Below, piece after piece: positions 34,271 through 41,797 of a DNA stretch of 64,000 nt. The DNA is taken from positions 1 through 64,000 of the forward strand of contig CANQKH010000005.1 in NCBI GenBank assembly GCA_947624415.1, read 5' to 3'. Under the pieces are notes generated by a model. That model saw nothing but the letters and a program-made list of their open reading frames with translations, searched no databases and had not been told where the DNA came from. Source of the stretch: an uncultured Clostridia bacterium. Its GTDB lineage: Bacteria > Bacillota > Clostridia > Christensenellales > UBA1242. The position numbers and the translations under genes were made by a program. How positions within the stretch are numbered: the stretch's first letter is position 1; each line of letters begins with the position of its first letter.

Positions 34271-35065
34271 ATGTTTGAAATCAAACTGATAAATAAAGGT
34301 GAAAAAGAGGTATTTAGGGAGATGTTTGACAAATATCTTCTTGAACTATATAATTATGACAAGCATATAAATTTTGATGAAAATGGCAAGCCAATTTACA
34401 AATATTTCAATCTTTATTGGGAGGAAAAGGATAGATATCCAATAGGGTTATATATTAATAATCAGTTGGCTGGATTTATGCTTCTACGAGAAAAAAGTCA
34501 AAATTTATTGGAAATAGCCGAGTTTTATATTGCTCCACAATTTAGAAAAAATGGTAATGGGAAAAGTTTTTTTAATGAAATTTTAGCAACAACAAGTAAA
34601 AAATTGTATTTTTTTACTAAAAAAACTAATATTATTGCAAAAAAGTTTTGGGATTGTGTTGTTAAGGGGCAATATTTTTGGAATGGCGAGAAGGTGGAGG
34701 ATTTTGCTTGGCTTGTCAGTAAATCGCCAATAATTTCACATGATCTTAGCATAAATGAAGAATACTTTGAAAAAATCAGGCGTGGAGAAAAAATATATGA
34801 AGGCAGGCTGTTAGATGAAAGAAGAAGGAATTTTAACGAAGGGGATATTATAAAGTTTATTAGTGGTGAAAAATTTTTCTATGCTTTAATAGAAGAAAGA
34901 AAACTCTTTAAAAATTTTGAGGAAATGGCAGAAACGATTGACAAGGCCGAATTGGGATTTAATGAAAAGAGCAAGGAGGAGATGATTAAAACATATCGAA
35001 GTTTTTACACAATGGAAGATGAATTTAAGTATGGAGTTGTGATTTTTAAAGTTTTTTTACTTTAA
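34271..35065 (+). CDS. GNAT-ASCH fusion protein
   Basis: The 264-residue product has two domains. Residues 1-150 are GNAT-like: YPIGLYINNQLAGFMLLR, then EIAEFYIAPQFRKNGNGKSFF, the acetyl-CoA loop. Residues about 160-264 are ASCH-like: EEYFEKIRRGEKIYEGRLLDERRRNFNEGDIIKFISG, where GxKxxExR is the ASCH signature, and a final strand VVIFKVF. ASCH domains bind RNA or nucleosides (some are amidohydrolases of modified cytidine), so the protein may acetylate a modified nucleoside or RNA. It follows the hypermodification-type gene after 236 bases that contain repeated motifs. Confidence 0.75.
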   Translation: MFEIKLINKGEKEVFREMFDKYLLELYNYDKHINFDENGKPIYKYFNLYWEEKDRYPIGLYINNQLAGFMLLREKSQNLLEIAEFYIAPQFRKNGNGKSFFNEILATTSKKLYFFTKKTNIIAKKFWDCVVKGQYFWNGEKVEDFAWLVSKSPIISHDLSINEEYFEKIRRGEKIYEGRLLDERRRNFNEGDIIKFISGEKFFYALIEERKLFKNFEEMAETIDKAELGFNEKSKEEMIKTYRSFYTMEDEFKYGVVIFKVFLL

Positions 35066-35148
35066 TTTTGAAGTTTTTTTAATTTTTCGTTGTTTTTTAT
35101 TGATTTTTTATATATTTTTAATCAAATTATTGAAATTAAGGAGGAATT

Positions 35149-35691
35149 ATGAAAAATGTGCTAATAGTCCATTTAGGAGATGTGGGAAACGAAGGCGAAG
35201 CACTTAGGCAAGTTCTTGAACGCATGAATTATTTTGTTTTTATGAAGAATATTGGCCGTCCAAATGACTTTATTGATATTTTGGAGGGGAATTTTTTTAA
35301 CTTTGATTTTTTAATTTTATCTTGTCATGGAATTAATGGGGAAATTCTTATGCCCGTTCTTGGCGAAAGTGCTTATATGGAAAATGAGCCTAGAGGAAAT
35401 TTTTCTGCTGATGATATTTCGCATTATTTTAAAATTGATGACAAAGTGATTGTAAGTTTGGGTTGCACTACAGGGCAAGAAGATATGGCAAAGGCATTTT
35501 CCGAGAAAAACACTTTTATTGCTCCCGATGATTATGTAAGAGGCGATAGTGCACTTTTCTTTGCAATAAGATTATTTTATGAACTTAATAAAGGGAGAAA
35601 TATAAACACTGCTTTTAAAATTGCCAAGCAAAGCGATGAGGAGACTTCGCTTTTTAAATTGTATAAAAATTGTTCACTTGTAAATCTTTAA
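35149..35691 (+). CDS. Small CHAT/caspase-like His-Cys protein
   Basis: The 180-residue product is preceded by AAGGAGG. The fold pattern is alpha/beta: KNVLIVHLGD, FDFLILSCHGINGE with His60, and KVIVSLGCTTGQ with Cys106. The order and spacing (strand-SxHG, then strand-GCxTG) mimic the His/Cys dyad of caspase-like CHAT proteases. Relatives are, from memory, sometimes mislabelled 'delta-aminolevulinic acid dehydratase'. No partner substrate is evident. It is terminal in the accessory block, just before der. Confidence 0.6.
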   Translation: MKNVLIVHLGDVGNEGEALRQVLERMNYFVFMKNIGRPNDFIDILEGNFFNFDFLILSCHGINGEILMPVLGESAYMENEPRGNFSADDISHYFKIDDKVIVSLGCTTGQEDMAKAFSEKNTFIAPDDYVRGDSALFFAIRLFYELNKGRNINTAFKIAKQSDEETSLFKLYKNCSLVNL

Positions 35692-35708
35692 ATATTAAAC
35701 TAAAATCA

Positions 35709-35790
35709 GACTGAATAAAATCTGCATGAACATAAAAATTTTACGATTTTGCTTGCTGTGTTGCTTTTGCCAACTTATTTTCATTCAGTC
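35709..35790. repeat. Inverted repeat closing a 55-base loop
   Basis: GACTGAATAAAAT (35709-35721) is complementary to ATTTTCATTCAGTC (35777-35790) except for one bulged C. It lies in the gap between the CHAT-like gene and der. There is no T-run after it, so it is not a standard terminator. Confidence 0.5.
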
Positions 35791-35877
35791 AGTTAATTTG
35801 TCTAAACTCTTAAAATATATTTAATATTTATTTGGTTTTTTACTAATTTTATGTTAAAATATAAAAGAGGTGTTGTT

Positions 35878-37188
35878 ATGTTAAAGCCCGTTGTTGCTGT
35901 CATTGGAAGACCAAATGTAGGCAAAAGCACTTTCTTTAATAAAATTTGTGGAAAAAGGATTAGCATTGTTGATGATTTACCTGGTGTTACAAGAGATAGG
36001 ATTTATGCTGATGCCTCTTGGGCAGGTCATGAATTTACATTGATTGACACAGGCGGTATTGATAGTGGTAAAGGCGATGTATTCCAAAAAGACATAAAAA
36101 AGCAGGCAATATTTGCCATAGAGGAAGCGGATGTAATAGTATTTTTGGTTGATGGAAGAGTTGGGGTAACTTCAAGCGATGAAGAGGTTGCCTCTCTTTT
36201 GCTAAGATATAAGACACCTATTGTTTTAGTTGTAAACAAACTTGATAACTTTGAGATTGAAAACACCTATGAATTTTATAGTTTGGGGATTGGCGAGCCT
36301 CTTCCTTTATCTGTTCATCAAAGTAAAGGTATTGGCGATGTTTTAGATGCTATAGTAAAGAATTTTAAAGAAAAAGTAGTTGAAAATGACGAAAAATTAA
36401 CAAAAATTGCAATAGTTGGACGACCAAATGTAGGCAAAAGCAGTTTGGTTAACAAAATGCTGGGCAAGGAAAGGGTTGTTGTCAGCAGTGTTGAAGGCAC
36501 AACGCGAGATGCTGTTTTAGTGCCTTTCAAGTATAATAAAAATGACTATGCCCTTGTTGACACTGCCGGCTTGCGTCGTCAAAGGTCAGTTGAAAAAGAG
36601 TCTATTGAGGGTTATTCTGTTTTAAGGACAATGCAGGCGATTGATGAGGCAGATGTCTCTCTTATTGTTTTTGACGGAAGTAAGGAGGCAATCACCGAGC
36701 AAGATGTTCGAATTGCGGGGTATGTTGATGAGGCAGGCAAACCTAGTGTTATTGTTGTGAATAAGTGGGACATTAAAGTTAAAAGCAAAGATAAATATAT
36801 GGCAATGCTTAAAGAAAGTTTGTCATTTATGGATTACTTTGTTGTGGTTTTTGTTTCTGCGTTAACTGGTGCAAGTATAGGACAAATAATGGAAAAAGTG
36901 GAATTTGTATATCAAAATTCATGCAAAAGGATAACTACTGGTGTGTTAAATGCACTTTTACACGATGCGATTTTAAATTTTGAGCCACCATCACATAACG
37001 GTGCACGAGTAAAAATAAAATATATTACCCAATCTTCAACAAATCCTCCAACATTTGTGTTGTTTGTAAACAATGAAAATCTTATATCTACATCTTATCA
37101 AAGGTATTTGGAGAATAGATTTAGGGAGAGAATAGATTTGTCGGGAACGCCTATAAGATTTATAGTAAAAGGAAAGGGGGACGATTAA
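35878..37188 (+). CDS. der: Ribosome-assembly GTPase Der (EngA)
   Basis: Start set at ATG 35878, with AGAGGTG 7 bases upstream; the longer frame adds nine residues without a site. The 436-residue protein has two GTPase domains in tandem: GRPNVGKSTFFNK with DTGG and NKLD (N-terminal), and GRPNVGKSSLVNK with DTAG and NKWD (middle). A C-terminal KH-like domain (about 350-436) follows. It is essential for 50S subunit maturation. The plsY gene follows after six bases, a common Bacillota order. Confidence 0.96.
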   Translation: MLKPVVAVIGRPNVGKSTFFNKICGKRISIVDDLPGVTRDRIYADASWAGHEFTLIDTGGIDSGKGDVFQKDIKKQAIFAIEEADVIVFLVDGRVGVTSSDEEVASLLLRYKTPIVLVVNKLDNFEIENTYEFYSLGIGEPLPLSVHQSKGIGDVLDAIVKNFKEKVVENDEKLTKIAIVGRPNVGKSSLVNKMLGKERVVVSSVEGTTRDAVLVPFKYNKNDYALVDTAGLRRQRSVEKESIEGYSVLRTMQAIDEADVSLIVFDGSKEAITEQDVRIAGYVDEAGKPSVIVVNKWDIKVKSKDKYMAMLKESLSFMDYFVVVFVSALTGASIGQIMEKVEFVYQNSCKRITTGVLNALLHDAILNFEPPSHNGARVKIKYITQSSTNPPTFVLFVNNENLISTSYQRYLENRFRERIDLSGTPIRFIVKGKGDD

Positions 37189-37194
37189 TTTAAT

Positions 37195-38034
37195 ATGCTT
37201 GAAAGTATATTGTTGTTTGTTCTGGCTGCCATAGTTAGTTATTTTATTGGAACTATTAACTTTTCCAAAATAATTGCATGGCACGCAAGAAGAAAGGATA
37301 TAACAAAGTTGGGCAGTCGAAATCCTGGTGCTATGAATATGTTGCGCCAGTTTGGAATTGGTTTGGCACTGCTTACATTTATAGCGGAGGTTGTAAAATC
37401 AGGGTTAACTTGCCTTGCTTTTAAATTAATTTATGACCATCTTGAAATATGGGGAGGAGGAAGTTTTGTATATTATTTAGCAGGCTTTTTCCTAATGATT
37501 GGCTATAATTTTCCTGTTTGGTCAAAGTTTAAAGGCGGAAAAGGTGTTGCTTGCCTTTCGGGAATTTTCTTGTTTTCACCTATATGGTATGTAGGTCTTG
37601 CATGGTTTGTAGTATGCTTTGTGCTGTTTATTATTATAGATATAGGTTCGGTTATTTCCTTTATTTTTACAGGAGGCCTAACAATTGCAACGACTTGTTT
37701 TGCGTGGCTGGTGCTTAACTATAACTTATGGGTGTCAATTTATGTAACGGCAATGGTATGGGTTCTTTACTTTCTTATATTGATAAAACATAGAGGAAAT
37801 ATATATAGACTTTTGCATCATCAAGAGAATAAGGTTGGATTTAAGGATAAATTAAAAAAGGTGTTTTGCCGCAAAAAGAATAATGACAAAACAGAAACTC
37901 AAGAAAATGGCGAGGAAAATACAAATATTGAAAATGACAATGAAACTTTGAATTTTGATGAAAAAAGTGATTTATCGCTTGAAAATAACGAAAAAATCAT
38001 GGAAAAAGATGAAAATATTGATAATAAAGATTAA
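37195..38034 (+). CDS. plsY: Glycerol-3-phosphate acyltransferase PlsY with acidic tail
   Basis: The 279-residue membrane enzyme transfers acyl from acyl-phosphate to glycerol 3-phosphate, the first step of phospholipid synthesis. Visible motifs are SYFIGTINFSKI, LGSRNPGAMNMLRQFG (the GSGNxGATN-type site, here with Arg and Met replacements), KFKGGKGVACLSG (the second conserved loop) and a later KHRGNIYRLL. Five or so membrane helices span residues 1-205. Typical PlsY ends near residue 200; here about 70 extra, strongly acidic, Asn/Glu-rich residues follow (EENTNIENDNETLN). Operon with der. Confidence 0.93.
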   Translation: MLESILLFVLAAIVSYFIGTINFSKIIAWHARRKDITKLGSRNPGAMNMLRQFGIGLALLTFIAEVVKSGLTCLAFKLIYDHLEIWGGGSFVYYLAGFFLMIGYNFPVWSKFKGGKGVACLSGIFLFSPIWYVGLAWFVVCFVLFIIIDIGSVISFIFTGGLTIATTCFAWLVLNYNLWVSIYVTAMVWVLYFLILIKHRGNIYRLLHHQENKVGFKDKLKKVFCRKKNNDKTETQENGEENTNIENDNETLNFDEKSDLSLENNEKIMEKDENIDNKD

Positions 38035-38039
38035 TTTGT

Positions 38040-38069
38040 TTGACTTGACTGGTTATGTTAAGTTATAAT
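38040..38069 (+). promoter_or_regulatory. Sigma-A promoter of DUF1292 genes
   Basis: TTGACT (38040-38045), an 18-base spacer and TATAAT (38064-38069). GGAGGG and the ATG at 38092 follow. Confidence 0.65.
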
Positions 38070-38091
38070 AACTATGAAAATTGGAGGGAAT

Positions 38092-38754
38092 ATGGCCGAA
38101 CAAAAATATGATTTGTTTGATAAACTCGTGGATATGAAATACACCCAGCCTTTCACGTTAAAACAGGGGAAGGATAGTGATGGCAAGTATGAAAGACTTG
38201 GATATGTTCCTTATGGGAAGGGCTTGTATTTTATGTTTAGAAAGATTGGCGATGACAATAAGGACAACTTGCTTGTTATGTGCTACGAAAGAGATGAAAA
38301 GGGCAAATTTGCAAGGCGAGAAGAGCATAATCAAGAAGTAATTCAGGCAATAATAAAAAAATGTAGTGATATGATGCAAGAAGCCAAAGATGAGGGGCTA
38401 AAATTAACAGATATCAAATCATATCGACAAAAGGATATTTTAAAAAAGATTGTTGATAAATCTAATAAAGAACCTTTGCTACTCACAAATGAAAATGGCA
38501 ATGCGATGGTGTTTGAACAGGTGGCGGTAATTCCATTTGTGGTTCTAAATGAGAGAAGGCTTTATGTTGTATTGAGACTTTTAAACAATGTTGACGGAAT
38601 AAGCAGGGGGACAAACATTGTTTTCAACTGCGACAAAGACAAAGAAGGTCAGGTTGTTTTTAAGGCAGAAGAAGACCAAGAAGTGGTAAATGCAATTCAA
38701 GAAAGATATATAAAATTGTTACAAGATGCGATTGCAAATAAAGACAAAAAATAA
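38092..38754 (+). CDS. DUF1292-domain protein
   Basis: Start set at ATG 38092 after GGAGGG, not the upstream ATG 38074. The 220-residue product has a C-terminal DUF1292-like domain (about residues 125-215) with LLTNENGNAMVFEQVAVIPF and RRLYVVLRLLNN. The N-terminal half (FTLKQGKDSDGKYERLGYVPYGKGLYFMF) looks like a second, diverged copy of the same fold. The function of this YrzB-type family is unknown. It is followed by a paralogue, suggesting a local duplication. Confidence 0.8.
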   Translation: MAEQKYDLFDKLVDMKYTQPFTLKQGKDSDGKYERLGYVPYGKGLYFMFRKIGDDNKDNLLVMCYERDEKGKFARREEHNQEVIQAIIKKCSDMMQEAKDEGLKLTDIKSYRQKDILKKIVDKSNKEPLLLTNENGNAMVFEQVAVIPFVVLNERRLYVVLRLLNNVDGISRGTNIVFNCDKDKEGQVVFKAEEDQEVVNAIQERYIKLLQDAIANKDKK

Positions 38755-38793
38755 AAGAATTTTTGATAATTTTTATAAAAAGGAGGTAAAATT

Positions 38794-39219
38794 ATGAAAA
38801 TTGGGTCAAAAAAACAGAAAAAAGAGCAAAAAGTAGAAGAAGTCGAAGAAGTAAAGCCAGTTCAAACCGAGGTTGAAGAGGATGGCGAAAAAGAGGAAGC
38901 CAAGGAAGAACGTGATTTGCTTGATGTATTGCTTGACAAAGACAATAAGGAAAACATAGTTCTTTATAATGAGGAAGGCGACAGAGTTGAATTTGAACAA
39001 ATTGCAATAATTCCAATTGATAAAGAAGGGGAAGAGAGAAAACTTTATGTAATCTTAAAGCCAGTTGACAAGATTGAAGGAATGGCAGATGACGAGGCGA
39101 TTGTATTCCTTTGTGATTTTGATGAAGAAGGAGAAACAAGGCTTACCGTTGAAGTTAACGACGATATTGCAAAAGAAGTATTTGATAGGTATTATGAATT
39201 AATAAAAAATGATAAATAA
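38794..39219 (+). CDS. DUF1292-domain protein (paralogue)
   Basis: The 141-residue product is preceded by AAGGAGG. After a Lys/Glu-rich N-terminal linker (about residues 1-40, EVEEDGEKEEAKEERD) comes one DUF1292 domain: ENIVLYNEEGDRVEFEQIAIIPI, RKLYVILKPVDKIEG, VFLCDFDEEG. The alternating pattern matches the neighbouring 220-residue protein. The function is unknown. Confidence 0.82.
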   Translation: MKIGSKKQKKEQKVEEVEEVKPVQTEVEEDGEKEEAKEERDLLDVLLDKDNKENIVLYNEEGDRVEFEQIAIIPIDKEGEERKLYVILKPVDKIEGMADDEAIVFLCDFDEEGETRLTVEVNDDIAKEVFDRYYELIKNDK

Positions 39220-39242
39220 TCAAAAATTTAATAAAAATATTC

Positions 39243-39279
39243 AAAAAAAACATATTTTTTCAACAAATATGCTTTTTTG
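39243..39279. terminator. Bidirectional intrinsic terminator
   Basis: CATATTT (39251-39257) pairs with AAATATG (39265-39271), with A8 before and T6 after. It lies between the convergent DUF1292 and Ig-like lipoprotein genes. Confidence 0.6.
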
Positions 39280-39289
39280 TTAATTATTG

Positions 39290-40492
39290 CTATGCAAATT
39301 TACAATTTGTAAAAGTCAAATTTTCAACCGCCTTGTTTGTAACGTCTTGAATTGAAGAAGAAAAATCACAATTTTCAAATGTAACATTTCCACCTTCAAA
39401 GTTTTCAGTGTCAATACAACAGTTGCTTTCGCCATTTTGAGTATTAAATTTAATGTTTATTATTCTCACATTTTCACAATTTCCAACAAATCTAATTGGA
39501 ATAATTTTGTTTCCTGTAATTTGACAATTTGTGTTTCCAACTATAATTAAATCATGAACATTATCAAGTATTATAGGATTGGCTAGTGAGTGTAGACCAT
39601 TTAAATTTATTGATTTTACACCTCGCATAATTGCGTCTTGAAGTTCGTTTATCGTTGAAACTTCAACTTCTGCTTTTGCAGTTATATTTACACTTGTTTC
39701 ATAATCCTTATAATAAATTTTAATTTCTGTTTGGCCAACATCTATTGGATTGTCATCAAACGTAAAATCTTCAACTTCCAGCGCTCTGCCACTTTTCATG
39801 TTGGTTACAACCTTCAAACCTTGTTTGTCAAATACTTCTCCATAATTGTAGGAGGTCTTATTTGGTGGACTACTAACGGAAATGCTTTCAATTTTATCTT
39901 CTAAGATTAATAAGTCTATTTCTATAACAAATTCTGTTTCATTAAAGGTGTAAGTAATTTTAATTTTAGCATTCATTTCGGCAACAGGGGGATAGTCAAC
40001 GGTGTAATTTTCTTTAGGTAATGTTTCCTGCTTTCCGCTTATGAAATTTCTATAAACTATTAAATTTGATATATCAATATTTTCTCCTTCATAATAATAA
40101 GCCTTAAAACTTGTTATATTGTAACTAATTCCATAAACATCGCCATCACCAACCTCTACGTCAAAACTTAATGTTGTTCCTGTTACACTTTCGCTTAACG
40201 TTATAGTTGCAGTTCCGTTTTTTCGAGCAGTTGCATATCCTTCACGGTCAATTGATATTACAGATTTGTCAGAGGAAGAGATTGTAATAAAGTAATTATT
40301 TGCATTTGCTGGGTAGATGTTATAGCCTATGTATCGCGATTCATTCACATACATTTGGGTAAAGGTGTTTGTTAATTCAACCTTTTCTATTGGAATAGTT
40401 TTTCCACATGAGAAAAGCAGCAAAGAGGAAAAAAATAGCAATAATAAAATAAAAAACAGTGAAAAAGTTGATTTTTTTGCGATTTTTTTCAT
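39290..40492 (-). CDS. Lipoprotein with Ig-like and beta-helix-like domains
   Basis: The 400-residue product begins with a lipoprotein signal (KKIAKKSTFSLFFILLLL) and lipobox LLFSC, Cys about residue 29. Residues about 36-110 form a Big_2-type Ig-like domain (VELTNTFTQMYVNESRYIGYNIYPANAN). Two further Ig-like units (about 120-195 and 200-270) carry ISNLIVYRNFISGKQETL and SVSSPPNKTSYNYGEVFDKQGLKV. The C-terminal part (275-400) has INELQDAIMRGVKSINLNG and repeated VRIINIKFN/NVTFENCDFS strands of a right-handed beta-helix. It is probably a surface adhesin or glycan binder. It lies opposite trpS on the same strand with a gap of only 18 bases. Confidence 0.8.
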   Translation of the reverse strand: MKKIAKKSTFSLFFILLLLFFSSLLLFSCGKTIPIEKVELTNTFTQMYVNESRYIGYNIYPANANNYFITISSSDKSVISIDREGYATARKNGTATITLSESVTGTTLSFDVEVGDGDVYGISYNITSFKAYYYEGENIDISNLIVYRNFISGKQETLPKENYTVDYPPVAEMNAKIKITYTFNETEFVIEIDLLILEDKIESISVSSPPNKTSYNYGEVFDKQGLKVVTNMKSGRALEVEDFTFDDNPIDVGQTEIKIYYKDYETSVNITAKAEVEVSTINELQDAIMRGVKSINLNGLHSLANPIILDNVHDLIIVGNTNCQITGNKIIPIRFVGNCENVRIINIKFNTQNGESNCCIDTENFEGGNVTFENCDFSSSIQDVTNKAVENLTFTNCKFA

Positions 40493-40510
40493 ATTTTTCT
40501 CCTTTTTTTA

Positions 40511-41572
40511 TTATTTTAACAGTTTTTTATAATTTATTCCCATTGCATCTTTCATTCTTTCAAGACGTTCTTTTGCTTGTAATGAAGCCTTGTAGGAATT
40601 TTCAAAAAGCATATTGTAAATTCCATCTATATTTTCAAGACAAGAGGCTCTTCTTGCTCTTATAGGGGCGAGGAGTTCTTCCAAAATTTCTATTAAAAAC
40701 TTTTTAATTTTGACATCTCCAAGCCCACCTTTTTTGTAATGTGATTTCAAACTATCAAGATTTTCATATTCTGGCAAATATCTTGCAAAATGTTCATCTT
40801 TGCAGAATGCGTCAAGATAGGTGAAAACTATATTGCCTTCGACTTGACCGGGGTCGCTTACTCTTATATGATTTGGGTCTGTGTAAGCCGACATTACTTT
40901 TTGTCGAACTACGTCTGGGGAATCACAAAGATAAATTGCATTGCCATAAGATTTTGACATTTTTAGTTTGCCGTCAAGCCCTGGCAATCTTCTGCAAACT
41001 TTGTCTGTCGCAAGAAATGGCTTTGGCATTTGAAAAACTTCTTCTGTTGGGGAGTAGGTGTAATTGAATGAGGAAACAATTTCGCGAGCCTGTTCAATCA
41101 TTGGAAGTTGGTCATCGCCTACAGGGACAATAGTTGTTCCAAATGCAAGTATATCTGCCGCCTGTGAAATTGGATAAGCCAAAAATCCCATAGGCAAACT
41201 TTTTTCAAATCCTCTTGTTTTGATTTCCTCTTTGATTGTAGGGTTGCGTTGAACACGCGACAAGGTTACGAGATTTAAAAAATAAGTTGTAAATTCATGC
41301 AACTCGCTCACCATTGATTGAATAAAAATATTCACTTTGTTTGGGTCGATGCCTGCCGAGATGTAATCAATGGCAACTTGAATTATATTGTTTTTAACTT
41401 TATCAACCCTGTCTGCATTGTCGGTTAGAGCCTGCGTATCGGCAATCATGATGTAAAATTTGTCGTAAGAGCCTTGATTTTGAATATTGACTCTGTTTAG
41501 CACCGAGCCTACATAATGTCCTAAATGTAAATTGCCGGTTGGCCTATCACCTGTCAAAATTATGTCTTTCAT
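40511..41572 (-). CDS. trpS: Tryptophanyl-tRNA synthetase
   Basis: Start set at ATG 41572 (MKDIILTGDRPTGNLHLGHY), with GTGAGGT upstream; the longer frame adds 15 unlikely residues. The 353-residue class I synthetase has the HIGH motif as GNLHLGHYVGS and the KMSKS loop as GKLKMSKSYGNAIYL. GDDQLPMIEQAREIVSSFN contacts the adenylate and KVNIFIQSMVSELHE is also present. It charges tRNA-Trp. I see no T-box leader in the 225 bases upstream. Confidence 0.95.
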   Translation of the reverse strand: MKDIILTGDRPTGNLHLGHYVGSVLNRVNIQNQGSYDKFYIMIADTQALTDNADRVDKVKNNIIQVAIDYISAGIDPNKVNIFIQSMVSELHEFTTYFLNLVTLSRVQRNPTIKEEIKTRGFEKSLPMGFLAYPISQAADILAFGTTIVPVGDDQLPMIEQAREIVSSFNYTYSPTEEVFQMPKPFLATDKVCRRLPGLDGKLKMSKSYGNAIYLCDSPDVVRQKVMSAYTDPNHIRVSDPGQVEGNIVFTYLDAFCKDEHFARYLPEYENLDSLKSHYKKGGLGDVKIKKFLIEILEELLAPIRARRASCLENIDGIYNMLFENSYKASLQAKERLERMKDAMGINYKKLLK

Positions 41573-41678
41573 ATATACCTCACCATTGATTTTAATGCAA
41601 AAGTATAAAAAAGTCAAATTTAATTGTCATGAAAAAATGTAAAATTTTAAAATAATTTTATTTTTAGAATAAAATTGT

Positions 41679-41707
41679 TTGCGTTATTTAAAATAAAATA
41701 TTATAAT
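41679..41707 (+). promoter_or_regulatory. Promoter of the giant surface-protein gene
   Basis: TTGCGT (41679-41684; weak -35), a 17-base spacer and TATAAT (41702-41707). The predicted transcript has a leader of about 84 bases. Confidence 0.45.
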
Positions 41708-41725
41708 TTATATATAAGATTTGAT

Positions 41726-41754
41726 GTTATCTTCTGGCTTGTATTTAAGATAAC
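41726..41754 (+). promoter_or_regulatory. Hairpin in the leader of the giant gene
   Basis: GTTATCTT (41726-41733) and AAGATAAC (41747-41754) form a perfect 8-bp stem with a 13-base loop inside the predicted 5' leader. It could be an mRNA-stabilising element or an operator. No T-run follows, so it is not a terminator. Confidence 0.45.
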
Positions 41755-41797
41755 AAAAGTTTGTTTGTAAAATCGTTGCTTAAATCAGGAGGAAATT

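Noticed and set aside
34107..34289. 60-residue plus-strand ORF
   Set aside because: It spans the intergenic repeats and overlaps the GNAT-ASCH start. It has no ribosome site, and its composition looks like translated A/T-rich DNA.
40511..41797. T-box leader for trpS
   Set aside because: The 225 bases upstream show no T-box sequence (TGGNACCGCG-like) or specifier-stem pattern.
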